Shown piece by piece: positions 22,081 to 30,120 of a stretch of 64,000 nucleotides of DNA. The translations under genes and the position numbers were made by a program. The notes beneath the pieces are model-generated. The model did no database searches, had not been told where the DNA came from, and worked only from the letters and a program-made list of their open reading frames with translations. Each line of letters starts with the position of its first letter. Position 1 is the first letter of the stretch. Origin of the DNA: Streptomyces sp. WZ.A104. GTDB lineage: Bacteria; Actinomycetota; Actinomycetes; Streptomycetales; Streptomycetaceae. The stretch spans positions 1 to 64,000 of the forward strand of contig NZ_NWVL01000023.1 of NCBI RefSeq assembly GCF_002382885.1. Direction: 5' to 3'.

Positions 22081-24164
22081 CGTGTCTCCTCACCTGTGAC
22101 GGGGCGGCCCAGGGTGCCCCGGGCGGCGGCGAGCACGGCCCGGGACTTGACGAGGATCTCCTCGTACTCGGCGTCCGGATCGGACAGGGCGATGACGGCC
22201 CCGCCGACCCCGAAGGTGCATGCGTCCGCACTGTTGACCAGGGTCCGGATCACGATGCTCAGATCGGCCGCCCCCGACAGGGAGAACCAGCCGATCGCCC
22301 CGGAGTAGTAGCCCCGGGCCCGGGGCTCAAGACGGTCGATGATCTCCATGGTGCGGATCTTCGGAGCCCCCGTCATCGACCCGCCGGGGAACGTGGCCCG
22401 CACGCAGTCCATGGCCGAACGGTCCGGACGGAGCCTGCCCTGCACGGTGCTGACCAGCTGGTGCACATGGGAGTAGGTCTCGACGTCGAACATCTTCGCC
22501 ACATGGACGCTGCCGACCATGCAGACCCGGTTGAGGTCGTTGCGCAGCAGGTCCACGATCATCAGGTTCTCGGCCCGGTCCTTGGGGTTCCGGGCCAGCT
22601 CGCGCCGGATCTCCCGGTCGGCGCCCTCCGTGGCCCCCCGGGGACGGGTCCCCTTGATCGGCTTGGCCTGGACCCGGCCGTCACGGCCGATCGACAGGAA
22701 TCGTTCGGGGGAGGCGCTGAGCACCGAGACCTCGCCCATCCGCAGATAGGCGCCGAACGGCACGGGGCTGAGCGCGCGCAGCGCGGAATAGGTGCTGAAA
22801 GGATTCGTCAGCGGCTCGCTCTCCGCCGTGTTGGTCAGGCAGATCTCGTACGACTCGCCGTCGGTGATCGCCGCCAGGCAGGACCGGATGCCGGCGAGGT
22901 AGTCGGCGCGCGACCGGTCCAGGGCGAACACGCGCGCCTCGCCGGAGGCATCCCCGGGTACGGACGGGCCCCGGGCCGGACCGGACGCGCACTCCTCCCC
23001 GTGGCGCCGCACCGCTTCGGCGGTCTCCGCCAGCCAGGCGGCCGCCGCGGGAACGGTCGCGGGGTCCAGGGGATCGGTGAGGGCCAGCAGATGGGCGGCG
23101 CCCTCCTGGTGGTCGACGACCACCGCACGGTCGGCGAAGATCAGCTGACCGTCGGGCAGCGGTGAGACATGGTGGGCCAGACCGTGTGTCTCGGCCTTCA
23201 GCTCGTAGCCGAGCACGCCCACATAGCCGAGGTTGAAGTCGATGGGCAGCTGCGGCGGATGCGCGGTGCGCCGGGCGGCGAGCTGCTCGCCCAGGTACTC
23301 GAACCAGCCCTGCTCGACGGACGTGGTCTTCCCGCTCCTGGTGACGGTCCAGGAACGGTCGGACACGGAGTACGAGAGATGCTCGGCGAGCGGCCCGGAG
23401 GCGTCGCCCATCACGGTGAACCGCGCGTGGTCACCGCTTCCCGCGCTGTCGAGCCAGAACGCCGCCCCGGAGGACCCGTACAGCTCGGTGAAGAGCGCTT
23501 CGGTGTCCGGTGCGCCGTCGATCCGCCGGTGCTCCAGTTGATAGCGGCCGCGTTCCGGGCCGCCGGACCGGACCGGGCGCGGCTCTTTCGCCCACTCGCC
23601 CACCAGGCAGCGGAAGTTGTCCAGGAGCTCCACCCCGTATTCGGTGAGGATCGACTCCGGATGGAACTGTACGCCCCACTGCGGCGCTTCACGGTGCCGC
23701 ATCCCCATCATCACGCCGCCCGCCGTCCAGGCGATCGCCTCCAGGTCGGGCGGCAGGTCGCTCACGGCGAGCGAGTGGTACCGCACGGCGGCGAACGGGC
23801 TGGGCAGTCCCGCGAACAGCCCCGTTCCGCTATGGTGGACGTTGGACACACGGCCGTGCATCGGCTCCGGCGCGTGTGCCACCCGCCCGCCGTTGACGTG
23901 CGAGAGCCCCTGATGCCCCAGGCAGATCCCGAGTGTGGGGACCTTGGTCTGGCGTAACGCCGCCAGCGACAGACCCAGATCCCCGGTGCGCTGCGGCCGC
24001 CCGGGACCGGGCGAGACGACGATGCTGTCGAACGTGCCGAACTCGGCCTCGGACCACGGAGTGTCGTTGGTGACGACCTCGGGCGCCCGGCCGTTCACGC
24101 GGTGCAGCAGGTCGTACAGGTTGTAGGTGAACGAGTCGTGGTTATCTATGAGCAGAGTGCGCAC
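22077..24164 (-). CDS. papA: 4-amino-4-deoxychorismate synthase, fused PabA-PabB (PapA type)
   Basis: The 695-residue fusion has an N-terminal glutamine amidotransferase (1-190) with the nucleophile in LGICLGHQGLS (Cys81) and the histidine of WGVQFHPESI. A chorismate-binding PabB domain (about 215-680) follows, with VDLLRNDLNRV and GGSMTGAPKIRTMEII. The key block reads PIKGTRP. The lysine is typical of aminodeoxychorismate synthases, where anthranilate synthases have alanine, so amination at C4 is expected. No PabC lyase is nearby, which points to 4-aminophenylalanine rather than p-aminobenzoate. Leu70 is encoded by TTA (23955-23957). Confidence 0.88.
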   Translation of the reverse strand: MRTLLIDNHDSFTYNLYDLLHRVNGRAPEVVTNDTPWSEAEFGTFDSIVVSPGPGRPQRTGDLGLSLAALRQTKVPTLGICLGHQGLSHVNGGRVAHAPEPMHGRVSNVHHSGTGLFAGLPSPFAAVRYHSLAVSDLPPDLEAIAWTAGGVMMGMRHREAPQWGVQFHPESILTEYGVELLDNFRCLVGEWAKEPRPVRSGGPERGRYQLEHRRIDGAPDTEALFTELYGSSGAAFWLDSAGSGDHARFTVMGDASGPLAEHLSYSVSDRSWTVTRSGKTTSVEQGWFEYLGEQLAARRTAHPPQLPIDFNLGYVGVLGYELKAETHGLAHHVSPLPDGQLIFADRAVVVDHQEGAAHLLALTDPLDPATVPAAAAWLAETAEAVRRHGEECASGPARGPSVPGDASGEARVFALDRSRADYLAGIRSCLAAITDGESYEICLTNTAESEPLTNPFSTYSALRALSPVPFGAYLRMGEVSVLSASPERFLSIGRDGRVQAKPIKGTRPRGATEGADREIRRELARNPKDRAENLMIVDLLRNDLNRVCMVGSVHVAKMFDVETYSHVHQLVSTVQGRLRPDRSAMDCVRATFPGGSMTGAPKIRTMEIIDRLEPRARGYYSGAIGWFSLSGAADLSIVIRTLVNSADACTFGVGGAVIALSDPDAEYEEILVKSRAVLAAARGTLGRPVTGEETR

Positions 24165-24555
24165 GGTCCTGTATCTCCCTCACGATTTCTTCCACCCGGT
24201 CCCAGGACGACGCTCTGGCCAGGTCCGGGTCCGCCGACCGGTCGACGGACTCCTCCTGACGGCAGGCCTCGGTGATCAGTACGGCGAAGACGTCCTGCAA
24301 CGCCGTGGGGTTCAGCCGGTGCTCCTCGGCGAACTTTGTGGCCCGCCGCAGCACGGAGCGCACCCGCTGGGGCTGCATCACCGGAATGCTGTGGGAGCCC
24401 TTGGCCGCACCGATGCGGTGGATACAACGGAACCGCAGCAGCAGGGCGTCGAGCAGGATCGCGTCGATGGCGTCCAGTTCCCGCCGGAGTTCTCCCAGCG
24501 GGTCGGGCGCGGTGTCCGTCGAGGGCCGGGGGGCGATGTCGGGCGCGGGGTCCAC
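24142..24555 (-). CDS. papB: AroQ-type chorismate mutase, likely 4-amino-4-deoxychorismate mutase (PapB type)
   Basis: The GTG at 24555 sits four bases after AAAGGAG and gives 137 residues. The helical AroQ pattern is clear: LRRELDAIDAILLDALLLRF, a lysine in IGAAKGSHSIPVMQPQRV and a C-terminal helix with QDVFAVLITEACRQEE. It would convert 4-amino-4-deoxychorismate to the prephenate analogue. The gene overlaps the start of papA by 23 bp, so translation is coupled. The last 20 residues are charged and extend beyond the minimal fold. Ordinary chorismate mutase activity cannot be excluded from the sequence alone; the neighbours decide the call. Confidence 0.8.
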   Translation of the reverse strand: MDPAPDIAPRPSTDTAPDPLGELRRELDAIDAILLDALLLRFRCIHRIGAAKGSHSIPVMQPQRVRSVLRRATKFAEEHRLNPTALQDVFAVLITEACRQEESVDRSADPDLARASSWDRVEEIVREIQDRAHSAHR

Positions 24556-24686
24556 GGATCTCCTTTCGTCTTTCGTCGAGGGGCGAGTGAGCCGGGCGGT
24601 GGGTGCGAGGGCGGGCGGGCAGGAGAGGGCACCGGCACGAGCGGCGGCCGCGCGGGCCGGCCGGGTGCACCGGCCGGCCCGGTCGG

Positions 24687-26228
24687 TCAGGCGGGCCTGC
24701 GGGTCCGCAGTGCCCAGGCGGTCAGGGCGGCCGCGGCCACCAGGATCACCGCGGCGACCGCGCTGGTCGTGTGGACGCCGGTCAGGAACGCCGCGTGGGC
24801 GGCCGACAGCAGCGACTCGCCCTGAGCGGAACCCAGTTCGGCAGCGGCGCCCGCCGCTCCCGCCACGCCTTCGCTCGCGTCCGCCAGCGCGTCCGCCGGG
24901 ACGCCCGGCGGGGTCCCCAGCGCCGAGCGGTAGGACGAGACGAGGACGCTGCCGAGGATCGCGATGCCGAGGGCGGCGCCCAGTTCGTACCCGGTCTCCG
25001 ACACGGCCGAGGCCGCGCCCGCCCGGTCCTCGGGGGCGGCAGACAGCACGGCGTCGTTGGTGAGGCTCTGGGTGAGCCCCATCCCGAGACAGACCAGGGC
25101 GAACGCGATGATGACGTACGGGACCTGGGGTCCGGAGGCGAGCTGGGTGAACAGCACGAAGCCGATGGCCATCAGCACCAGGCCGAGCACCAGCACGGAG
25201 GTCACGCCCCACCAGCGGGCGAACGCCACCGCGATGAAACCGGCGGCGATCGCGCACGCCATGCCGGGCAGCAGCACGAGCCCTGCCTCCAGGGGCGAGA
25301 TGCCCCGGACGATCTGGAGGTACTGGGTCAGGAAGAACAGGGCCGCGATCATCGCGAAGAGCGTGATCAGGTTGAGCAGCACCCCGACGGTGAACTTGGG
25401 GATGCCGAACAGGCGCACATCCAGCATCGGTGCCGTACGGACGAGCTGCCTGCGAGTGAACACCACCCCCAGGGCCACGCCGACCGCGACACAGAGCAGC
25501 GGCACCGGGGCGATCCCTTCCACCGCCAGCTTCTTGATCCCGTAGACCATCGGGAACATGGCGGCGGCCAGCAGCGCGACACTGAGCGGATCCAGTCGGC
25601 TCGGCTCCTCCGCCCGGGACTCCAGGATCAGCACCGGCGCGAGGATCACGATGAAGAGCGTCACCGGCACATTGATGAGGAAGAGCGAGCCCCACCAGAA
25701 GAATTCCAGCAGCGCACCGCCCAGCACCGGCCCCAGGGCCGAGCCCGCGGACAGCGCGGCGGCCCAGATCGCGATCGCGATCTTGCGCTGGTGATCGTCG
25801 CGGAACATGTTGCGGATGAGGGAGAGCGTGGACGGCATCAGGGTCGCTCCGGCGAGCCCCAGAAGTGCGCGGGCCGCGATCATCGCGACGGCGCTCGGCG
25901 CGAACGCCGCCGCCAGGGAGGCGAGTCCGAAGGCGGCTGCCCCGGTCACCAGCAGCTTGCGCCGCCCGATCCGGTCCCCCAGCGACCCCATCGTGACCAA
26001 CAACGCGGCCAGCACGAAAGAGTAGACGTCGACGATCCACAGCAACTGGACAGACGTCGGCTTCAGATCCTCCCCGAGGTGGGGCACGGCGAAGCTGAGG
26101 ACCGTCATGTCCACGGAGATCAGGAGGACGGGGAGAATCAGGACAGCGAGTCCGGCCCACTGTCTGGCTCCGGCCCGGTCGGGGGCGGGCGGGGTGTGGG
26201 GGGCTTCGGTGTGGTAGTGAGTTCCCAT
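24687..26228 (-). CDS. MFS exporter, DHA2 (14-TM) family, in the biosynthetic operon
   Basis: The start at 26228 (MGTHYHTEAPHT) shares one base with the DAHP synthase stop (TAATG) and gives 513 residues. A proline-rich cytoplasmic start precedes 14 membrane segments. Features are LISVDMTVLSFAVPHLGEDL in TM1, GSLGDRIGRRKLL (motif A) and SAGSALGPVLGGALL (motif C). It should pump out a small organic molecule in exchange for protons. Its place between the DAHP synthase and papB genes makes it the likely product exporter and self-resistance gene. It is a different subgroup from the two leader-controlled exporters at the left. Confidence 0.87.
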   Translation of the reverse strand: MGTHYHTEAPHTPPAPDRAGARQWAGLAVLILPVLLISVDMTVLSFAVPHLGEDLKPTSVQLLWIVDVYSFVLAALLVTMGSLGDRIGRRKLLVTGAAAFGLASLAAAFAPSAVAMIAARALLGLAGATLMPSTLSLIRNMFRDDHQRKIAIAIWAAALSAGSALGPVLGGALLEFFWWGSLFLINVPVTLFIVILAPVLILESRAEEPSRLDPLSVALLAAAMFPMVYGIKKLAVEGIAPVPLLCVAVGVALGVVFTRRQLVRTAPMLDVRLFGIPKFTVGVLLNLITLFAMIAALFFLTQYLQIVRGISPLEAGLVLLPGMACAIAAGFIAVAFARWWGVTSVLVLGLVLMAIGFVLFTQLASGPQVPYVIIAFALVCLGMGLTQSLTNDAVLSAAPEDRAGAASAVSETGYELGAALGIAILGSVLVSSYRSALGTPPGVPADALADASEGVAGAAGAAAELGSAQGESLLSAAHAAFLTGVHTTSAVAAVILVAAAALTAWALRTRRPA

Positions 26229-27418
26229 TATTCTTTTCTGCTGGTGGAGCGGGCGGCCAGAAACATCTCTACTGCCATGACTGCTTGTCGAGCATTCAGG
26301 CGGGGATCGCAAGCGGATCGATAGTCGGGAAATTCTGGTGTGTCCTGTCCGGGCAATAGGTGTGTACATTCGGTGACCGGATCCGGTGTCATCTCCAGAT
26401 GAAGTCCACCCGGCCATCCGCCGTTCTCCGAGACCACTTCGGTGAATTTCTTGATCTCCTGGAGAATCACCGGAACGGATCGAGTCTTCGTTCCGCCGGC
26501 AGTGTTGAAGGTGTTCCCGTGCATCGGATCGCACAGCCAGACCACCGGAATTCCCGTTTCCCGCACCGTACGGACGATCGGGGGCAGCGCTTCGGATATA
26601 CGACCGGCTCCCATACGGGTGATGAACGTCAGCCGTCCGGGAATGCCGTCCGGGTTCAACAGCGTCAGCAGGTCGAGCACATCCCACGGCGTCGCTTCGG
26701 GCCCGAGCTTCACCCCTACCGGATTCCCGGCGGAGCGCACCAGCTCGACGTGGGCGCCGCCCGGCTCCCTGGTCCGCTCGCCGACCCAGCCGAAGTGGGT
26801 CGACGTCAGGAGGGGCGTCGATCTCCCGCCGCGCCGCAGAGCCCGTTCGTACGGAAGGAGCAGAAGCTCGTGCGAGGCGAACACTGCCCGGTCGTGCGGC
26901 CCTTCCCGCCAGGTCTCCCGCAGGGTGTCGAGGACGAGCCGGGCACAGTTGTAGGCGGTCAGCATCCGCCAGGGGTCCGGGGTGCGCAGACGTCGGTCCG
27001 CCACGAAGCTGTTCACCGCGTCGCCCCGGAAGCTCTGTACGCGTTCGCCGTGGGGCGCCTGTTCCCAGGGCTCGGTGCGCGGTTTGGCGTACTGCCCGGC
27101 CATGCGGCCGACGGCCACCACGGGCAGTCCGGTGCGATCACGCATCAGGGTTGATAGGTCCTGTAATTGCCTGACTTTTCGCCGGACAGCTCCGGAGCCG
27201 CTGTCCTCGAAACGCTCCACGCAGTCGCCGCCCTGGAGGAGCAGTGCCGAACCGCGTGCCACGGCGCCGAGGCGCATTCTGAGCATTGATATCTCGTCGG
27301 GGGCGGTCAGCGGGGGTAATTCCGCAATGTGCTGCTCAACTTCGTCCACGGCCTCTTGATCGGCCCAGGGCGGCTGCTGCAACGCGGGCAGGGCGGTGGA
27401 ATGGGGCAGGCTGCTCAT
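26228..27418 (-). CDS. class II (plant-type) 3-deoxy-7-phosphoheptulonate (DAHP) synthase
   Basis: The 396-residue AroA-II enzyme condenses phosphoenolpyruvate and erythrose 4-phosphate, the first shikimate step. Family blocks are LLLQGGDCVERFED, VVAVGRMAGQYAKPRTEPWE, SFRGDAVNSF, FITRMGAGRISEALPPIV, WLCDPMHGNTF and LHLEMTPDPVTECTH. It is shorter than the primary-metabolism form and lies at the head of the p-aminophenylalanine cluster, so it is a dedicated copy that boosts chorismate supply. Leu34 and Leu85 are TTA codons (27317-27319, 27164-27166) and several nearby codons end in A or T. Translation should therefore depend on the bldA tRNA. The promoter region lies just upstream. Confidence 0.9.
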   Translation of the reverse strand: MSSLPHSTALPALQQPPWADQEAVDEVEQHIAELPPLTAPDEISMLRMRLGAVARGSALLLQGGDCVERFEDSGSGAVRRKVRQLQDLSTLMRDRTGLPVVAVGRMAGQYAKPRTEPWEQAPHGERVQSFRGDAVNSFVADRRLRTPDPWRMLTAYNCARLVLDTLRETWREGPHDRAVFASHELLLLPYERALRRGGRSTPLLTSTHFGWVGERTREPGGAHVELVRSAGNPVGVKLGPEATPWDVLDLLTLLNPDGIPGRLTFITRMGAGRISEALPPIVRTVRETGIPVVWLCDPMHGNTFNTAGGTKTRSVPVILQEIKKFTEVVSENGGWPGGLHLEMTPDPVTECTHLLPGQDTPEFPDYRSACDPRLNARQAVMAVEMFLAARSTSRKE

Positions 27419-27457
27419 GAGGGCGATCGCTCCAGGTTATCCGGTCGCAGCAGGGCA

Positions 27458-27498
27458 CACCGAACGCACGGATCAAGGCGCGTTCGGTGACGTTCGGT
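27458..27498. promoter_or_regulatory. inverted and direct repeats upstream of the biosynthetic operon
   Basis: CACCGAACGC (27458-27467) and GCGTTCGGTG (27480-27489) form a perfect 10-bp inverted repeat with a 12-base gap, and GTTCGGT occurs again at 27492-27498. The array is 40 bp before the DAHP synthase start, so it overlaps the expected promoter. It looks like a binding site for a dimeric regulator. The cluster itself contains no regulator gene. Confidence 0.5.
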
Positions 27499-28249
27499 CG
27501 CGCCTCGCGTCGGGGGTGCGATTTCCATTACCGGGGCGATGGCCGTAAGGAGTTCCGGCCAAGCGGTCCACAAGCTACACACGCGCGCTCGGACGAGTCC
27601 ACCGCGATTCGGCGGGAGCCGTCGTCAATCAGCCACCCCGTTGACCTTCCGGACGGCCTATCCGTGAACCGGAATCGGACTCGGCGAAGCGGACTTGCCC
27701 GTTCCTTTGCCTGTGCCATGCGTGGCCTTTACCGGCGTTGATGCAGGTGGCGACGGGGGTGGGGGTCGGCCGACATGCTGTCGGAACGATGCTGTCGCCG
27801 ATCTGGCGAGGCCTCTGAGCGGCCTCGGGGATCTGCCGAAAAAGCATCCATACCGGTTGGTTTTTTTGTGGCTCTCGGGAGTCGTGCATCGCTCGTCCGG
27901 CTGTCGCCGCCCTCGGTCGACTGGGGGCGGTGGGGCATCCTGATCAGCGGTAAGTGAGGTGCGGTCCTATGCGGGCGGGCGGGCCATCGGGAGTCTGCGT
28001 CGGGAGCCGGGGGTGAACAGTGGCCGGATTTCTTGGGTCAGCCCGACAGATCGGACATTGAAACAGACCGATTGGTTGGTTCCCCGTTGGTGAGGGTGAA
28101 CGTCTGGCCCGCTCGCCGTGGCGGCCGAGTGATCGTCGGGCACTCGACCGGCTGGACCCTGCCCGCCATCCATGCGATCCGGGCGGAAAGTGCGTTTGCC
28201 GACGCGATCATTCGGCGGCGATCTCATCGATTCGGACGGCACACCGTCC
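27499..28249. other. intergenic region with no convincing gene
   Basis: About 750 bp separate the biosynthetic operon from the broken adenosine deaminase. Short frames occur on both strands, but none has a ribosome site or family likeness. The pattern ACCGRTTGGTT occurs twice (near 27852 and 28067), and a T7 tract lies at about 27861. The region may be the remains of a deleted regulator or spacer DNA. Confidence 0.45.
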
Positions 28250-29150
28250 CAAGTCCCTGGCCCCGGCCGGGACCGGCGCCCTCGCCCTACTCACGTTGCT
28301 TCCCGCGGTCCCGGCCGGTGCGGCACCTGCCCAGGACCCGTCTCCCACAGCCGTACGGGCCTCGGACCGCATCACGACACCGGCCGAACGCAGGACCGCG
28401 GCCCAACTCGACGCGCCGGGGGGGGCAACCCGGCACGGCTGCGGGCGTTCTTCGCCGCGCTGCCCAAGGGCGGCGACCTCCACAACCACCTCTCGGGCGC
28501 GGCCAGTACCGAGTTCCTGATCGAACGCGCGGGCGGAAGGGCCTGTGCGTCGACGCGACGAACACGGCCGTGCGTCCGCCCTGCGGACCGGGCACCCGCC
28601 CGGCCGTCGGCGCGCGCACGGACGCGGAGTTCCGGCAGCGGATCATCCGAGCCTGGTCCATGCAGGACTTCCCCGCCGACGAGTCGGGCCACGACCACTT
28701 CTTCGACACCTTCGGCAAGTCGCACGCCGGCGAGCTGACCCCCGGCCTCGTCAAGCCGGAAGACCTCACCTTCCACATCCGGGAAGCCGTGCTCGTAGCG
28801 GGCGCCGAACGCATCGGCCACGGTGTGGACCTGGTCCACGAGGACGACTGGAAGCGGCTCGCCCGGACGATGGCCCGGCGCGGTGTCGCCGTCGAGGTTA
28901 CGTTCAGCAGCAACAAGCAGATCCTGGGCGTGGCGGGCGACGACCATCCGTTCAACGCCTACCGCAGCCCGGCGTCCCGGTGGTCCTGGCCACCGACGAC
29001 CCCGGCGTCTCACGCATGCCTCCACCGGGAAGAGCTCGGCTGCTCCGAGCTGATGGTGACGGTCGTCCTCACCATTCACGCCCTGGGCGTCATCGCCGCC
29101 CTGGCGTCGCCTGTCCGGGCATCTCGCCGGTGGTGGGCGTCGGAGCCCTG
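28250..29150 (+). pseudogene. broken secreted adenosine deaminase
   Basis: Pieces of one protein appear in shifting frames. They are a signal peptide with LALLTLLPAVPAGAAPAQ (about 28280-28325), LPKGGDLHNHLSG with the metal-binding H-x-H (about 28465), GLCVDATNTAVRPPC (about 28540), KPEDLTFHIREAVLVAGAER and IGHGVDLVHEDDW (about 28755-28850), then VPVVLATDDPGVSR (about 28975). At least three frameshifts separate them, one at a run of eight G (28418-28425). The middle of the enzyme between FFDTFGKS and HAGELT is deleted, so this is real decay, not only sequencing error. The ancestor would have deaminated adenosine outside the cell. Confidence 0.8.
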
Positions 29151-29313
29151 ACCCTCAGGATCGGGCTCAGGAACGCCGGACCGACCTTCGCGGGCCGTGT
29201 GCCGGCGCTCGCCCCGGGCGTCGGCCTGTGCCTGGCCCGGAGGGAGCCCGCCCGCACCTGACGGCCTCGAAAACCATTCCCGTACCAGCCGATCACGGTG
29301 CGAGACTGGGCCC

Positions 29314-29979
29314 GTGGACACAGCGACGCGCTTCCGGCAGACGGTCATCGCCTGGGCGGCGGACGGCGAGGGGGCGCCGACCGGGCCCGCCGCCGCGACC
29401 GTACGGGAGTTGGCGGCCGAGCTGGACCTGCGCACCGTGGTGCTCGTCGAAGGCGTCAGCGACCGGGCGGCGGTCGAAGCACTCGCCGAACGCCAGGGCC
29501 GCACCCTGGCCGCCGAGGGTGTCGTCGTCGTGCCGATGGGCGGCGCCACCAGCATCATCCGCTTCCTGCGCCCCCTCGGCCCGCAGGGGCTCGGCCTCCG
29601 GCTCGCCGGTCTGTGCGACGCGGCCGAGCAGCGCTTCTTCCTCCAGGGCCTGGAGCGCACCGGATTCGGCACCGGGCTCACCCCCGACGACCTGGCGGAG
29701 CTGGGCTTCTTCACCTGCCACGCCGACCTGGAGGACGAGCTGATCCGGGCGCTCGGCACCGGTGGCGTCCAGCAGGCCATCGACGACCAGGGCGACCTGC
29801 GCACTTTCCGGACCTTCCAACGGCAGCCCGCCCAGCGGGAGCGGTCCGTCGAGGCGCAGCTGCGGCGCTTCATGGGGACCATCGGCGGCCGCAAGGAGCA
29901 CTACGCGAGAGCGCTGACCGGGGCCCTGGACCTGGAGCGCCTGCCACAACCGCTGGACGGACTCCTCACCCGCGTCTGA
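29314..29979 (+). CDS. TOPRIM-domain protein (OLD-like nucleotidyltransferase/hydrolase)
   Basis: The GTG at 29314 gives 221 residues. The TOPRIM core is visible as LRTVVLVEGVSDRAAVEALA (motif with the catalytic glutamate, about 45-65), VVVVPMGGATSIIRFL and the aspartates of LAGLCDAAEQ and CHADLEDELIRAL. The domain stands alone, without the ATPase half of OLD nucleases. Members are annotated as ATP-dependent endonuclease-like or as uncharacterised TOPRIM proteins; DNA or nucleotide cleavage is possible but unproven. It is monocistronic and ends at the terminator at 29980-30007. Confidence 0.75.
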   Translation: MDTATRFRQTVIAWAADGEGAPTGPAAATVRELAAELDLRTVVLVEGVSDRAAVEALAERQGRTLAAEGVVVVPMGGATSIIRFLRPLGPQGLGLRLAGLCDAAEQRFFLQGLERTGFGTGLTPDDLAELGFFTCHADLEDELIRALGTGGVQQAIDDQGDLRTFRTFQRQPAQRERSVEAQLRRFMGTIGGRKEHYARALTGALDLERLPQPLDGLLTRV

Positions 29980-30007
29980 GGACTCCTCACCCGCGCCTGA
30001 GGAGTCC
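29980..30007. terminator. bidirectional terminator hairpin
   Basis: GGACTCCTCA (29980-29989) pairs perfectly with TGAGGAGTCC (29998-30007) around an 8-base loop. It starts at the base after the TOPRIM stop and lies between convergent genes. Further copies of the ACCCGCGTCTGAGG pattern flank it as short direct repeats. Confidence 0.75.
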
Positions 30008-30120
30008 ATACCCGCGTCTCAGGCGATCCCTCAGTGCGCGGTGAGGCGGGGCGGCGCACCACCGGCTCGGGCTGGAGCACCGCCCTCCGCTCCTCGTGCG
30101 CCGCCGGATCGCCCCGGCCC

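Noticed and set aside
21187..24555. The pab/chorismate mutase/dehydrogenase set considered as primary tyrosine or folate genes
   Set aside because: The fused PabAB with PIKGT, a mutase and a dehydrogenase in overlapping order, no PabC, plus a DAHP synthase and exporter, fit the secondary p-aminophenylalanine route better.
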